Program-made: the position numbers and the translations under genes
Notes under the pieces: generated by a model
Seen by the model: the letters and a program-made list of their open reading frames with translations, nothing else
Database searches by the model: none
Told to the model about the DNA's origin: nothing
Assembly (NCBI RefSeq): GCF_016889765.1
Contig: NZ_CP069533.1
Coordinates: forward strand, 2,046,001-2,110,000
Reading direction: 5' to 3'
Source: Corynebacterium minutissimum
GTDB lineage: Bacteria; Actinomycetota; Actinomycetes; Mycobacteriales; Mycobacteriaceae
Length of the DNA stretch: 64,000 nucleotides
In this document: positions 39,854-48,698 of the stretch, one piece after another
Numbering within the stretch: the stretch's first letter is position 1
Layout: each line of letters opens with the position of its first letter

Positions 39854-40318
39854 CTACTTGTTCAAGCCGGTTAGAATCCAAGCACTACCCGGATTATCCA
39901 GAGAAAAACTGAGAGCAACTGTCGTTGACTCCATGATTAAAGAAGACGGACTTGATGGAGAACACAGATCGAGAGCCTGTCGAGAGAACCTCACCCATTG
40001 TTCGCTGTCGCCCTTTCCTCTAAGAAAGAGGAAGTTTTCGTGATCGGAGAAGCCGTGTTCTGGAACAGGGGGATCATCAGCCATAAGTGTTTCTTTGACT
40101 GTTTGATACGGAGTGTATGGGCACACGAGCGAAAACTCAGTCCACTCTGGTCCGTAGAGTTCCTCCAGTGTGATGGACTCAGTAACGGGGAATGCATGTC
40201 CCGATCGTCCTAGGGACGCGAGATGAGAAGCCAATGGGTCATCAAAACTACAAGAGGAGAGTGATAGGGAGACAATACTAGTGAACCCTATCCGTGCCAT
40301 CATGCGTCTCATTAACAT
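39854..40318 (-). CDS. Putative lipoprotein, 154 aa
   Basis: A short N-terminal signal ends in the lipobox LSSC (SIVSLSLSSCSFDD), so the mature protein would be lipid-anchored. A start at MARIGFTS (40300) is also possible. The mature part has beta-rich sequence around EELYGPEWTEFSLVCPYTPY, with a second pair of cysteines. No family is recognised. It lies 21 bp downstream of the truncated exported protein gene and is probably co-transcribed. Low-GC codon use relative to the core genes suggests acquisition. Confidence 0.65.
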   Translation of the reverse strand: MLMRRMMARIGFTSIVSLSLSSCSFDDPLASHLASLGRSGHAFPVTESITLEELYGPEWTEFSLVCPYTPYQTVKETLMADDPPVPEHGFSDHENFLFLRGKGDSEQWVRFSRQALDLCSPSSPSSLIMESTTVALSFSLDNPGSAWILTGLNK

Positions 40319-40339
40319 AACCGCCTTCTCGTGCCTACC

Positions 40340-40984
40340 CTAGGAAAGTGTAGATAGCAGTCCAATGTTAGCCCAGAGGGCGCACTGGTTCAGAGCAGAA
40401 GCTTCGTCGCCACTACTTGCGAAAGCAAATCCAAGAAATCGACCTTGGGCATTGTTATACAGGTCCATGCTGGTCTCATCCGCTGGCCCCTGAGCGACAG
40501 TTTCGTGGTTAGTAGCAATGCGTTCAGCTGCATCTGCACCGATTCTCATCGTCATCAGGGCATTCCACGAGCAGTGCCGAAAAGCATCGCCCTTTCCATT
40601 GCAGAGTGATGTGGCGCCAGGAAACCGGTTCTGCGCTTCCATACTCGCGGTTGTGGCTGCCTGATTGGCGATGCCGCATGATACTACATTGACCAGCGCG
40701 ATGCAGGACAGCATTTCAAGGCCCTGGATATATATCCGGTAGGGGTCCGACTGGGCGGTCGCAAAAGGCGCTACCTGAGGATTGATGTCAGTGACCCTGG
40801 CACGTTCAACTGCAGCAATGATTGCGCGTTGTTCATTAGCTGACAGGGATGCGAAGTAACCGTACGGGTCGGCGGACTCGTTCATCACCTTGATCTCGTC
40901 TTGAACATTCATGATGTCCTCATCTGTGACATCACTGGTGTCTACGCGAATTTCAGCGTCTAAGTCAATTGTTGATGCGGGCAA
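40340..40984 (-). CDS. Exported DUF6973-like protein, 5'-truncated
   Basis: The usable start is TTG 40984. In-frame codons upstream encode LAFGSIISPSAAAQNLGNLTP, the end of a signal peptide with an AAAQ cleavage site, but a TAG stops that frame, so the signal peptide has lost its start. The C-terminal domain has a conserved-looking pattern: GDAFRHCSWNALM, ATNHE, and SMDLYNNAQGR. This resembles DUF6973-type domains of exported bacterial proteins (family name from memory). The His/His/Asp/Asn set suggests a hydrolase. In its present form it is probably not exported. Confidence 0.6.
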   Translation of the reverse strand: MPASTIDLDAEIRVDTSDVTDEDIMNVQDEIKVMNESADPYGYFASLSANEQRAIIAAVERARVTDINPQVAPFATAQSDPYRIYIQGLEMLSCIALVNVVSCGIANQAATTASMEAQNRFPGATSLCNGKGDAFRHCSWNALMTMRIGADAAERIATNHETVAQGPADETSMDLYNNAQGRFLGFAFASSGDEASALNQCALWANIGLLSTLS

Positions 40985-41310
40985 GGGGGTAAGATTCCCC
41001 AGGTTTTGGGCAGCAGCACTTGGTGAAATGATTGAACCAAATGCGAGCTAGCGCAACACCCACCCAAAAGCCCCGGCACACCACCACCAGCAGGTCTGCA
41101 CTTCCACGTCTGGCCAGATAGAAGCACAGCGAAAGCCCGCAAAGGGGACCAGGCTGGATACCAAGTGCCCACTAAACAAAGGCCAGGCCCGTTCCGTTGA
41201 CGGGAGTTATCGCTGCCGGACTGAATCGGTCCTACGCGGGCAGAGTCCTGGGATACTTCGTCACAGTCATTGGACGCTTCTCTGAAGGAATGACAAAACA
41301 GCCGCAGTGC
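40985..41310. other. Intergenic region with an orphan IS3-type end
   Basis: No convincing gene lies here. The first 60 bp encode the broken signal peptide of the leftward gene. GTGCCCACTAAACAAAGG at 41165 begins a 26-bp IS3-type right end. The remainder up to the aminotransferase stop has no recognisable content. Confidence 0.6.
41165..41190 (+). repeat. Orphan IS3-type right inverted repeat
   Basis: GTGCCCACTAAAC then AAAGGCCAGGCCC. It resembles the right end of the 21681-23003 element in its first half and the 2745-4048 element in its second half. It has the same orientation as the relic at 39507-39532. Confidence 0.6.
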
Positions 41311-42450
41311 TTAGGCACTGGGCGTATCGTTCGTGAGACGCCGGACTGCTTCGCGGATGACCTCGGGGCGCTTGCAAAAGGCGAAGCGCACTTTGTTCTT
41401 CCACGGCTCAGGATTGTCGGTGAAGGCGGCGAGCGGGATGGCGGCGACGCCCTTGGTTTCTGGTAGCTGCATGCAAAAGTCCACGCCGGTCATGCCGGTG
41501 GAGGAAATATCGGCAACCACGTAGTAGGTGCCGCCGGTGTCATGTACGTGGAAACCAAGCTGCTTGAGGCCTTCCACGAGGATGCTGTGGCACTCTGCAA
41601 GCTCATCCACCATGCCGTCCAGCCACTCTTGTTCATAACGTAGAGCATGGGCCACAGCCGGCTGAAAGGGCGTGGTGGAGACGAAGGTGGTGAACTGCTT
41701 GGCTTTGATGACGCCGTCGAGAAGCGCGGGCTCCGCAATGGCCCAGCCGGTCTTCCATCCAGTGCAGTTGAAGGATTTGGCCGCAGAAGACACCGTAACG
41801 GTGCGAGAGGCCATCCCCGGCAGGGAGGCAATGCTAACGTGCTCGGCGTTGCCGAAGGTGAGGTTTTCGTAGACTTCATCGGCCAAGACGATGAGGTCCT
41901 TCTCCACGCAGAGCTCGGCGAGCTCGGTGAGTGCTTCGCGGGAAAAGACCGATCCGGTCGGGTTGTGCGGGGTATTGATGATGACCATGGCAGTTTTATC
42001 AGTCACCGCGGCGCGTACCGCAGCAACGTCGATGTCCCAGCTGTTGCCGGATTCTTTCAAGGGGACGGGGATGCGGGTGGCGTCGGCAAGCGCAACGGCG
42101 GCGATGTAGGCATCGTAGTAAGGCTCGAGGACGATGACCTCTTGGCCCGGTTCCACCAAGCCGAGCACCGTGGCGGTGATGGCTTCGGTAGCTCCTGCGG
42201 TGATCACGACGTGGTCCTGAGGTACGGAGTAGGTCTCCGCGATGGCAGAGACAAGCTCCGGTACTCCGCGCAGGGGAGCGTACTGATTATTGCCGCGGGC
42301 GATGTTCTCCTGGGCAATCTCCAGCATGCGCTGCGGGCCATCACTATCGGGGAAACCCTGGCCCAAATTCACCGCGTCATTCTCCACGGCAAGTGCGGTC
42401 ATGGTGGCGAAGATAGTCTCGCCGAATTCTTGCAGCCTGTGAACTGTCAT
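41311..42450 (-). CDS. PLP-dependent aminotransferase, class I
   Basis: The 379-residue product is a fold-type I aminotransferase: NLGQGFPDSDGP (substrate entry), the NPTG motif at residues 163-166, DEVYENL, and the PLP lysine K225 in SSAAKSFNCTGWKTGW. The opening and the GQGFPD motif place it near methionine/kynurenine transaminases (YbdL/KAT) and DapC-like enzymes; the amino donor is not determined. Its start codon lies directly before the stop of the DUF3239-type gene, so it ends a leftward operon. Confidence 0.9.
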   Translation of the reverse strand: MTVHRLQEFGETIFATMTALAVENDAVNLGQGFPDSDGPQRMLEIAQENIARGNNQYAPLRGVPELVSAIAETYSVPQDHVVITAGATEAITATVLGLVEPGQEVIVLEPYYDAYIAAVALADATRIPVPLKESGNSWDIDVAAVRAAVTDKTAMVIINTPHNPTGSVFSREALTELAELCVEKDLIVLADEVYENLTFGNAEHVSIASLPGMASRTVTVSSAAKSFNCTGWKTGWAIAEPALLDGVIKAKQFTTFVSTTPFQPAVAHALRYEQEWLDGMVDELAECHSILVEGLKQLGFHVHDTGGTYYVVADISSTGMTGVDFCMQLPETKGVAAIPLAAFTDNPEPWKNKVRFAFCKRPEVIREAVRRLTNDTPSA

Positions 42451-43089
42451 TTAGAGCACCAGAAGATCGTACTTTGTAGCTTTCACATCGGTTAGACGCT
42501 TACGGGCGCGCTCGAGGCGCTGCCACTGATCCTCCGGAATGGATTTGCGGGCAATCGTCACGGTCTCCGCGTCCGGGGTGCCCCACGCAATGGGCATCGG
42601 AGTAATCTGCTGCCAGTGTTCCTTGTCGCTGGAGCTACGCTGACCAGAGACGGCCGCAACCGGCACCTTCGTGCCAACCGTGCGCTTGATGCCGGGAATG
42701 TTGCTGACGGTGCGCAGACAGGCGCCCCAGCGCGGTGGGAGCTTGGGGTCCACGTTGGTGTTTACCAAGGCGAGAAGCACCATATCGCGCTCATTGACCT
42801 CCGCTACCACCGCGGGGGCGAGAGGGTAGGAGTCGTAGAGCTTTTGCGCCGAGCCCACCTGGTGGGAGGCCAGCACACCAATAACGGCGCAGAAAATACC
42901 AAAGAGCACCATGCCCAGGCCCACAGTGATGCGCCAGGTGGCGTCGATACCGAAGTAGAGCGCAATGCCGCCGACGATGAGCAGCAGCCCCATGATGAGA
43001 CCGGAATTGCGCAGGCGTGAGGAATCACGCAGGAGCTCGTTGTTTTGCTTGGCAAAGTCCTCGTGGACATCAAACTTGAAGATCTTCAT
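42451..43089 (-). CDS. DUF3239-type membrane protein
   Basis: The 212-residue product has two transmembrane helices close together (LIMGLLLIVGGIALYFGI and GLGMVLFGIFCAVIGVLA, residues ~31-71) and a cytoplasmic C-terminal domain (EVNERDMVLLALVNTNVDP, PGIKRTVGTKVPVAAVSG). It matches a family I recall as DUF3239, largely restricted to corynebacteria; function unknown. It is packed between xpb (4-bp gap) and the aminotransferase. Confidence 0.7.
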   Translation of the reverse strand: MKIFKFDVHEDFAKQNNELLRDSSRLRNSGLIMGLLLIVGGIALYFGIDATWRITVGLGMVLFGIFCAVIGVLASHQVGSAQKLYDSYPLAPAVVAEVNERDMVLLALVNTNVDPKLPPRWGACLRTVSNIPGIKRTVGTKVPVAAVSGQRSSSDKEHWQQITPMPIAWGTPDAETVTIARKSIPEDQWQRLERARKRLTDVKATKYDLLVL

Positions 43090-43093
43090 TAGG

Positions 43094-44731
43094 TCACAAG
43101 TCTACTGCGTCCACCAGCCGATAGGCATAGCCTTGCTCCGCCAAAAAGCGCTGGCGGTGCATGGCGTACTCCGCATCGAGTGATTCACGGGCCACGAGTG
43201 TGTAAAACGTCGCTTCCTGGCCGTCTTTTTTAGGGCGCAACAGGCGGCCGAGGCGTTGGGCCTCCTCCTGGCGGGAGCCAAAGGTACCGGAGACCTGGAT
43301 GGCGAGGGCGGCTTCGGGCAGATCGATGGAAAAGTTCGCCACTTTGGAGACGACGAGCGTGGTGAGTTCGCCTTCGCGGAACTGTTGGAAGAGTTTTTCA
43401 CGTTTGGCGGTCGAGGTCTTGCCATCGATGACGGGTGCGTCCAGGTGCTGGCCTAGTTCCTCGAGCTGGTCCACGTAGGCGCCGATGATGAGTGCCTGTT
43501 GGCCTTCATGTTTCTTGAGCAGTGTGTCCACGGTGTGGAGCTTCGCGCTTGCCGACGCCGCAATTCTGTACCTATCCCGCGACTCTGCTGTGGCATAGAG
43601 CATGCGCTCTTCCTGCGTCATGTCCACGCGCACCTCAACGCAGTCTGCGGTGGCGATAAAGCCGGCGGATTCCAATTCCTTCCACGGCGCGTCATAGCGT
43701 TTGGGTCCGATGAGGGAAAAGACATCACCTTCGCGGCCGTCCTCGCGCACGAGGGTAGCGGTCAAACCTAGGCGGCGGCGTGACTGGAGGTCGGACGTCA
43801 TGCGGAAGACCGGGGCCGGGAGCAGGTGGACTTCGTCGTAGATAATGAGGCCCCAGTCATGGGAATCGAAGAGCTCGAGTGCTCGGTATTCGCCTTTGGT
43901 CTTGCGGGTAACCACCTGGTAGGTGGCGATGGTAATAGGTTTGATTTCTTTCTTCTCGCCGGAATACTCACCGATCTCATTCGGGGTGAGACTGGTACGG
44001 CTCAGTAGCTCATCGCGCCACTGGCGCCCAGCCACGGTGTTGGTGACGAGGATGAGGGTGGTGGCTTGGGCCTTGGCCATGGCGGCTGCGCCCACGATGG
44101 TTTTGCCCGCACCGCACGGCAGAACCACGATGCCGGAGCCGCCGGCCCAGAAGGACTCGGCCGCGTACTGCTGATAATCGCGGAGTTGCCACTGAACCTT
44201 GTCGGTGCTGAGGCTCATGGGATGGGATTCGCCATCGACGTAGCCTGCGCGGTCATCCGCCGGCCACTTGGCTTTGAGAAGCTCTTGTTTTAACCGCCCG
44301 CGCGCAGAGGGCGGCACGGCGATGGAGTTGTCATCGATGCGTTGGCCCAGAAGTTCGCCCACCTTCTTGTGGCGCGTGAGCTCTTCCAGAATGGCGGGCT
44401 CGTCTGATTCGAGGATGAGGCCGTGGGCCGGGTGGGCAAGCAGCCGGACGCGGCCGTAGCGCGACATGGTCTCGGCGACGTCGATAAGCAGCGCCTGCGG
44501 TACGGGGAATCGCGAGTAACTCTCCAGGACATCGACTACCTGCTCCGCATCGTGGCCGGCCGCGCGCGCATTCCACAAGGCCAGCGGGGTAATCCGGTAG
44601 GTATGGATGTGCTCTGGTGCGCGCTCGAGTTCGGCAAACGGGGCGAGCGCCGCGCGGGCCTGGTTGGCCTGTGGGTGATCGACTTCCAGCAGGACTGTCT
44701 TATCCGACTGAACAATGAGCGGTCCGGACAT
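43094..44731 (-). CDS. XPB/Rad25-type DNA helicase
   Basis: Start ATG 44731 (MSGPLIVQSDKTVLLEVDHP) is preferred over an upstream ATG 111 bp away that would overlap the neighbouring gene. The 545-residue SF2 helicase has an N-terminal XPB damage-recognition-like domain, Walker A LPCGAGKT (residues ~204-211), DEVH box at 299-302, and motif VI QRLGRLLRPK. Bacterial XPB unwinds 3'-5' and is found in actinobacteria next to a helicase-associated protein, as here. A role in DNA repair is inferred from eukaryotic XPB. Confidence 0.93.
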   Translation of the reverse strand: MSGPLIVQSDKTVLLEVDHPQANQARAALAPFAELERAPEHIHTYRITPLALWNARAAGHDAEQVVDVLESYSRFPVPQALLIDVAETMSRYGRVRLLAHPAHGLILESDEPAILEELTRHKKVGELLGQRIDDNSIAVPPSARGRLKQELLKAKWPADDRAGYVDGESHPMSLSTDKVQWQLRDYQQYAAESFWAGGSGIVVLPCGAGKTIVGAAAMAKAQATTLILVTNTVAGRQWRDELLSRTSLTPNEIGEYSGEKKEIKPITIATYQVVTRKTKGEYRALELFDSHDWGLIIYDEVHLLPAPVFRMTSDLQSRRRLGLTATLVREDGREGDVFSLIGPKRYDAPWKELESAGFIATADCVEVRVDMTQEERMLYATAESRDRYRIAASASAKLHTVDTLLKKHEGQQALIIGAYVDQLEELGQHLDAPVIDGKTSTAKREKLFQQFREGELTTLVVSKVANFSIDLPEAALAIQVSGTFGSRQEEAQRLGRLLRPKKDGQEATFYTLVARESLDAEYAMHRQRFLAEQGYAYRLVDAVDL

Positions 44732-44762
44732 GGTGTGGGAACGAGTCCTTTCTGGTCTGTTG

Positions 44763-46865
44763 CTATTCGTCGCTGGCGAAGCGGACGGTGGAAATGCGGT
44801 GCACTGGGAATCGCACGGGCTTGCCCTCGGCCCCGAGGGCATCGATGTAACCGCCTTCGACGGACAGAGGCTTCACCGTGACGGTACGGATGCTGCCGCT
44901 CTTATCGGCATAGGAAATCACGATATCAGCGTGGAAGCGCGCGGCCGCACGGGCCAGTGTGAGGGGATCCGGTTCTTCCTTGTTCTTTGAGGCAGGGCTC
45001 TGCGCGGACTTTTTCAACGCCTGCACGGCCTGGTCCACCGAGAACGGTTCATGTGCGCGTGCCTTCTTGCGCGGCGTGGGCAGAAGGTAGGGCTCCGGGG
45101 CAGCAGTAAGCGAGGCGCCGGATTCATCCTCTGGGGAGGGAGAAAGGCCCTTGTTGCGGAGCTTCTCCAGCAGCTCACCGACGCGCAGCTGCGAGACCGC
45201 CACGGTGGGCGCGAGCAGGCGCAGCCCCGGAACTGAGGCAACGGCGAGCTCGAGCAGCGCAGGGTCCTCACTGCGCAAGTAGGACAGTGCAGGTCCGCTG
45301 CGGAGTGTGCCGTGGCGCTTGGCGACGTCCCCGATGGCGAACTGAAGCGCCTGTGGCACGCCCGTAGGCGAATGTTTCTTAAGGAAGTCCGTTATTTCTT
45401 CTGCGGTAAGTCCATGGTCCATGCCGCGGCGAATGGTGGATTCGCTGATGCGGTACACGCTGGCCAGACCTGGTGATTCGAGGTCCGCCAACGAGGCCAA
45501 CGTGCGGTGCGTGGCGGGTTCTAGCGGCCCCGGCACGAGGACGGTGAGGTCTTGCTGGATGATGAACTCGGAGACGGTATCGGGGACGAGGTGGGTGGCG
45601 GTGGAGGCGTCGAGAAGCACCTGCGTAGCCTTGCCCAGAGCGACCGCACCAATCCATTCGGCCTCGGCGCGCAGCTTCTCAATGGTGCGGTTGCGGGTAT
45701 GGCTGGCAAAAAGCGGGGAGCGGAAACGCAGGTCTTCCCAGAATTCCTCCTCGGTGAGTGCGACGGCAGAGTGCGCATAGACGTCGAGGATGAACTTTCG
45801 GAAATGGCGGAGGCGGCGCACCTGGGTATCCTCCTCCAGCGCGCGGGTGCCTTCCCAGCTCGCCCAAGGTGAATCGCGCCAGGCCTCCAGCAGAATGCGC
45901 CACTTCTCCCCAAGGTCAGCCTCGAGCCACTCCTGGGAGCCGGTGGTGGGGGCCAGAAAATGACCCTCGAGGCCGTCTGGCTCGCCGCGGTAGAGCAGCC
46001 GCGTGTGATAGCCCAAGCCGATAAGCTGCGCGACGTCCTCTTTATCTAGGTCCAGCTCCTTCGCCAGCTGGGTAAGCGAGCGCACGCCTACGGAGGAGTC
46101 CTTGAGGAGGGACACCGGATGTGCTCCGAGAATCTCGATGAGCTGCTCCATACTGCGCACGACCTCCAGGCCCGCGGCTGCCCCGGCCTCATCTGCCTTG
46201 GGATTCGACTCCGGAGTGCCCGCGCGGCCGGAGGGCGTGGTGGGAATGGGCGGGGTGGCGTCTCCTGCCAGTGCACGGGCAAGCGCGCGCGGAAGGCGCA
46301 TTGAGTGCGCATTGATGCGCTCAAGAAAGCCCTTGGCTAAAAGCCGCTTGGCGGGGTCATCAGAGTTGATATCCGGCTCAGTGTCAGTGGTGTATCCCAC
46401 GCCATCGCCTGAGGCTAAGGCATCGAGGACGCGGCGCTCGTCCTTGCTGAGTGCTTCAATGTCCTCTGCCTCGAAGCTTTCTTGGTTGAGCAGCGACCAG
46501 CCGGTGGGAAGTGAGCCCATCACTGCGGTGACGATGCGTACCTGCGGGGCATTGCCGAAGACCAGCCCGAGCTCTTTGAGCTGCTGCGTGACAATCGGAT
46601 TGGTGTCCTCCACCATGCCCACCTCGCCGCCGCGTTGTGCAATGTCCTCCAAGGCCGCGAGCTGTTCTGCGTTGCTCGCGGACAGCGCATCCACCACGTA
46701 CATGGGCAGCGTTAGACGGGTGGCCAATGTATCGAAATTCTCCGGCGTCGGTGCCACCACATCGCTGCGGCGCGCCAACAGCGCCCGCAGGTCCTCCTCG
46801 GGCAGCTGGCTGAGCCATTCACGGTAGCTCTCGGTGATGCGGGCACGGTTCTTAGGCGAGGTCAT
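44763..46865 (-). CDS. Helicase-associated domain protein (XPB partner)
   Basis: I set the start at ATG 46865 (MTSPKNRARITESYREWLSQ). The 700-residue product resembles the helicase C-terminal/helicase-associated proteins encoded next to XPB in mycobacteria (Rv0862c-type). It has winged-helix-like repeats in the N-terminal half (SLTQLAKELDLDKEDVAQLIGLG) and a C-terminal XPB_DRD-like domain with FIIQQDLTVLVPGPLEPAT and PTPRKKARAHEPFSVDQAVQALKKS. The last part (RTVTVKPLSVEGGYIDALG) resembles a WYL-like fold. It lacks a Walker A motif, so it is not itself a helicase. It is 31 bp upstream of xpb. Confidence 0.85.
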   Translation of the reverse strand: MTSPKNRARITESYREWLSQLPEEDLRALLARRSDVVAPTPENFDTLATRLTLPMYVVDALSASNAEQLAALEDIAQRGGEVGMVEDTNPIVTQQLKELGLVFGNAPQVRIVTAVMGSLPTGWSLLNQESFEAEDIEALSKDERRVLDALASGDGVGYTTDTEPDINSDDPAKRLLAKGFLERINAHSMRLPRALARALAGDATPPIPTTPSGRAGTPESNPKADEAGAAAGLEVVRSMEQLIEILGAHPVSLLKDSSVGVRSLTQLAKELDLDKEDVAQLIGLGYHTRLLYRGEPDGLEGHFLAPTTGSQEWLEADLGEKWRILLEAWRDSPWASWEGTRALEEDTQVRRLRHFRKFILDVYAHSAVALTEEEFWEDLRFRSPLFASHTRNRTIEKLRAEAEWIGAVALGKATQVLLDASTATHLVPDTVSEFIIQQDLTVLVPGPLEPATHRTLASLADLESPGLASVYRISESTIRRGMDHGLTAEEITDFLKKHSPTGVPQALQFAIGDVAKRHGTLRSGPALSYLRSEDPALLELAVASVPGLRLLAPTVAVSQLRVGELLEKLRNKGLSPSPEDESGASLTAAPEPYLLPTPRKKARAHEPFSVDQAVQALKKSAQSPASKNKEEPDPLTLARAAARFHADIVISYADKSGSIRTVTVKPLSVEGGYIDALGAEGKPVRFPVHRISTVRFASDE

Positions 46866-46975
46866 GATGGACCCCAAGCTTAGTGCTTCGATGAACGGCA
46901 AGACGGGACCGGTCTGAGGCTCCGGAGAGCACTGCACCGATGTGGACGTTGATTGAGGCGCTAGCAGGCCATTGT

Positions 46976-47026
46976 GATTGTGCAGTAATTCTTGTACGGT
47001 TATTGTGCAAGAATTGCTGCACAATC
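46976..47026 (+). promoter_or_regulatory. ArsR operator: 22-bp inverted repeat
   Basis: Left arm 46976-46997 (GATTGTGCAGTAATTCTTGTAC) and right arm 47005-47026 are reverse complements at 20 of 22 positions with a 7-bp spacer. It ends 12 bp before the regulator's ATG and should cover its promoter. Confidence 0.85.
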
Positions 47027-47038
47027 TCTGGAGGCTTG

Positions 47039-47365
47039 ATGTCACCTCGCGTTTACCGCCATCCGAGTACCGACGAAATCACTTTGGTTGGGGTGTTTGC
47101 CGCCTTGAGTGACCCGACGCGGCTGGAAATGATCCGACGGCTGGCAGACGGAGAGGAACATGACAGTCTGGAGCTGGCGGACGATCTGCCCCGGTCGACG
47201 CTGACGTATCACACACGCATGTTGCGGGAGGCAGGGGTGACGTGGACTCGGAGTGCGGGTCGCGCGTGTTTGATCCGGTTGCGGCGAGAAGACCTGGACC
47301 AGCTATTTCCGGGAGTGCTTGCAACGGCGATCGCCAACGCAGATTGCGGGGTGGATAATCCATGA
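47039..47365 (+). CDS. ArsR-family transcriptional regulator
   Basis: Start ATG 47039 has the RBS TGGAGG upstream; an earlier ATG at 46940 would run through the operator. The 108-residue winged helix has VFAALSDPTRLEMIRRLADG and the recognition segment LPRSTLTYHTRMLREAGV. The ELCVC metal-binding motif of metal-sensing ArsR proteins is absent (ELADDLPRS instead), so the signal is probably a small molecule. The stop overlaps the MFS start by 4 bp, which makes this a regulator-pump pair. Confidence 0.9.
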   Translation: MSPRVYRHPSTDEITLVGVFAALSDPTRLEMIRRLADGEEHDSLELADDLPRSTLTYHTRMLREAGVTWTRSAGRACLIRLRREDLDQLFPGVLATAIANADCGVDNP

Positions 47366-48498
47366 TGCATCGGCTATGGCCATTTGTGCTAGGTAGCGTA
47401 GCGCTCGGCCTGGATGCATACGTTGTAGCGGGTCTCCTGCCTTTCATTGCAGAATCTCTTGATGCTAAGGAAGCCACGGTCGGACTGGGTGTTGCGGCTT
47501 TCACGGGCTCCTACGCGATCGTGGGGCCCTTACTGGCAGGACGAGCTGGGCAGAAGTCACGGAGCAGCCTTCTCGCTTCCTTGCTGGTATTTACTGTGGC
47601 GAACTTGGCTACGGCGCTTTCGCCGACAGTGGGGTTCTTTCTGGTCGCTCGTGTGGTGGCTGGCGCAGCAGCAGGTGTTTACTCGCCGCTGTCGTCTGCA
47701 GTCGCCGCCGAACTAGTGGGGCAGAAACGTCGAGGGCGCGCTGTGGCGCTGGTGCTTGCCGGATTGGCGGTCGGTACCGTGTTCGGAGTCCCTGTCGGTT
47801 TGGCGCTGGCGCAGCGATGCGGCTGGCGCGCCGCGATGTTGTTGATCGTGGTCATCGGTGGTGCAGCGCTGGCAGGCATCGCGCTGCGTGGCGGGGAATT
47901 GCCAGCAATTCCAGCCTCAGCCCCCGCTGAACGGCTGCGGTCCATAACGCGTCCAAAAAAACTACTTACAGTCACCGTGACTCTACTGACAGGCGTCGCT
48001 TCTCTGGGTCTCTACACCTACCTGGCTGTCGTACTTTCCGCGGGAAGTCTCGCATCGCACCAGAACATGGCGATTTGGGTGTGGGGGCTCGGCGGGGCGG
48101 TTGGGGCATTAGGAATCGGGAGACTCGTGGACAGGTATGACCCCCTTCGCTTGAGTGCTGTCATCCTCGCTGCCCTTGCATGTGCGCTGGCCGGTATGAC
48201 CCAAAGTGAGATTCCAGGAATACTGGTGGTTAGTTTGTTCACTTGGGGGTTGTGTGGTTGGGCGTCTCTCGCGCCTCAGCAGCATGTGCTGCTTCAGGCG
48301 AATCCTACCGATGGTGCTACGGCTGTGGCTGCGAATGCTTCGGCCAACTACCTGGGCTCGGCGCTGGGGGCGACCATCGGTTCACTGTTAGTCGCTGCGC
48401 ATGCGGCGCCGACTGTTCTGTGTGGTTCCGCCTCGGCCGTAGCTGTACTTGCATTGCTCTGCCAGCTTGTTCGACAGCGCATGGGTTTCAAGGCGTAG
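47362..48498 (+). CDS. MFS efflux transporter, DHA1-type
   Basis: The 378-residue protein has 12 predicted helices. MFS motif A occurs as GRAGQKSRSS after TM2, and motif C-like GLAVGTVFGVPVGLAL lies in TM5. It is typical of AraJ/Cmx-like drug or sugar exporters. The overlap with the arsR-type gene indicates that the pump is induced by the ligand sensed by that regulator. The substrate is unknown. Confidence 0.9.
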   Translation: MMHRLWPFVLGSVALGLDAYVVAGLLPFIAESLDAKEATVGLGVAAFTGSYAIVGPLLAGRAGQKSRSSLLASLLVFTVANLATALSPTVGFFLVARVVAGAAAGVYSPLSSAVAAELVGQKRRGRAVALVLAGLAVGTVFGVPVGLALAQRCGWRAAMLLIVVIGGAALAGIALRGGELPAIPASAPAERLRSITRPKKLLTVTVTLLTGVASLGLYTYLAVVLSAGSLASHQNMAIWVWGLGGAVGALGIGRLVDRYDPLRLSAVILAALACALAGMTQSEIPGILVVSLFTWGLCGWASLAPQQHVLLQANPTDGATAVAANASANYLGSALGATIGSLLVAAHAAPTVLCGSASAVAVLALLCQLVRQRMGFKA

Positions 48499-48698
48499 AT
48501 ATATGCATCTCAACGCCGTGGGGCGGAGGCTGATTCGAGCGATCAAGCAGTTCAACGCTTACGGTGTCACGGTCGGGGCTTGGTTTCGGGGGCCGATGAA
48601 GGCGTTGCAACGAGAGTCATTTCTTTATGGGGGAGGGGTGGGGCACTCGTTGTCCCGTTGAGTTACATTTTGCCGCGGGGTTTGGAATAATGAGAGGC

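Noticed and set aside
40960..41172. 70-codon Gly/Trp-rich open frame on the minus strand
   Set aside because: No RBS, no family, and it overlaps the broken signal-peptide region in another frame.
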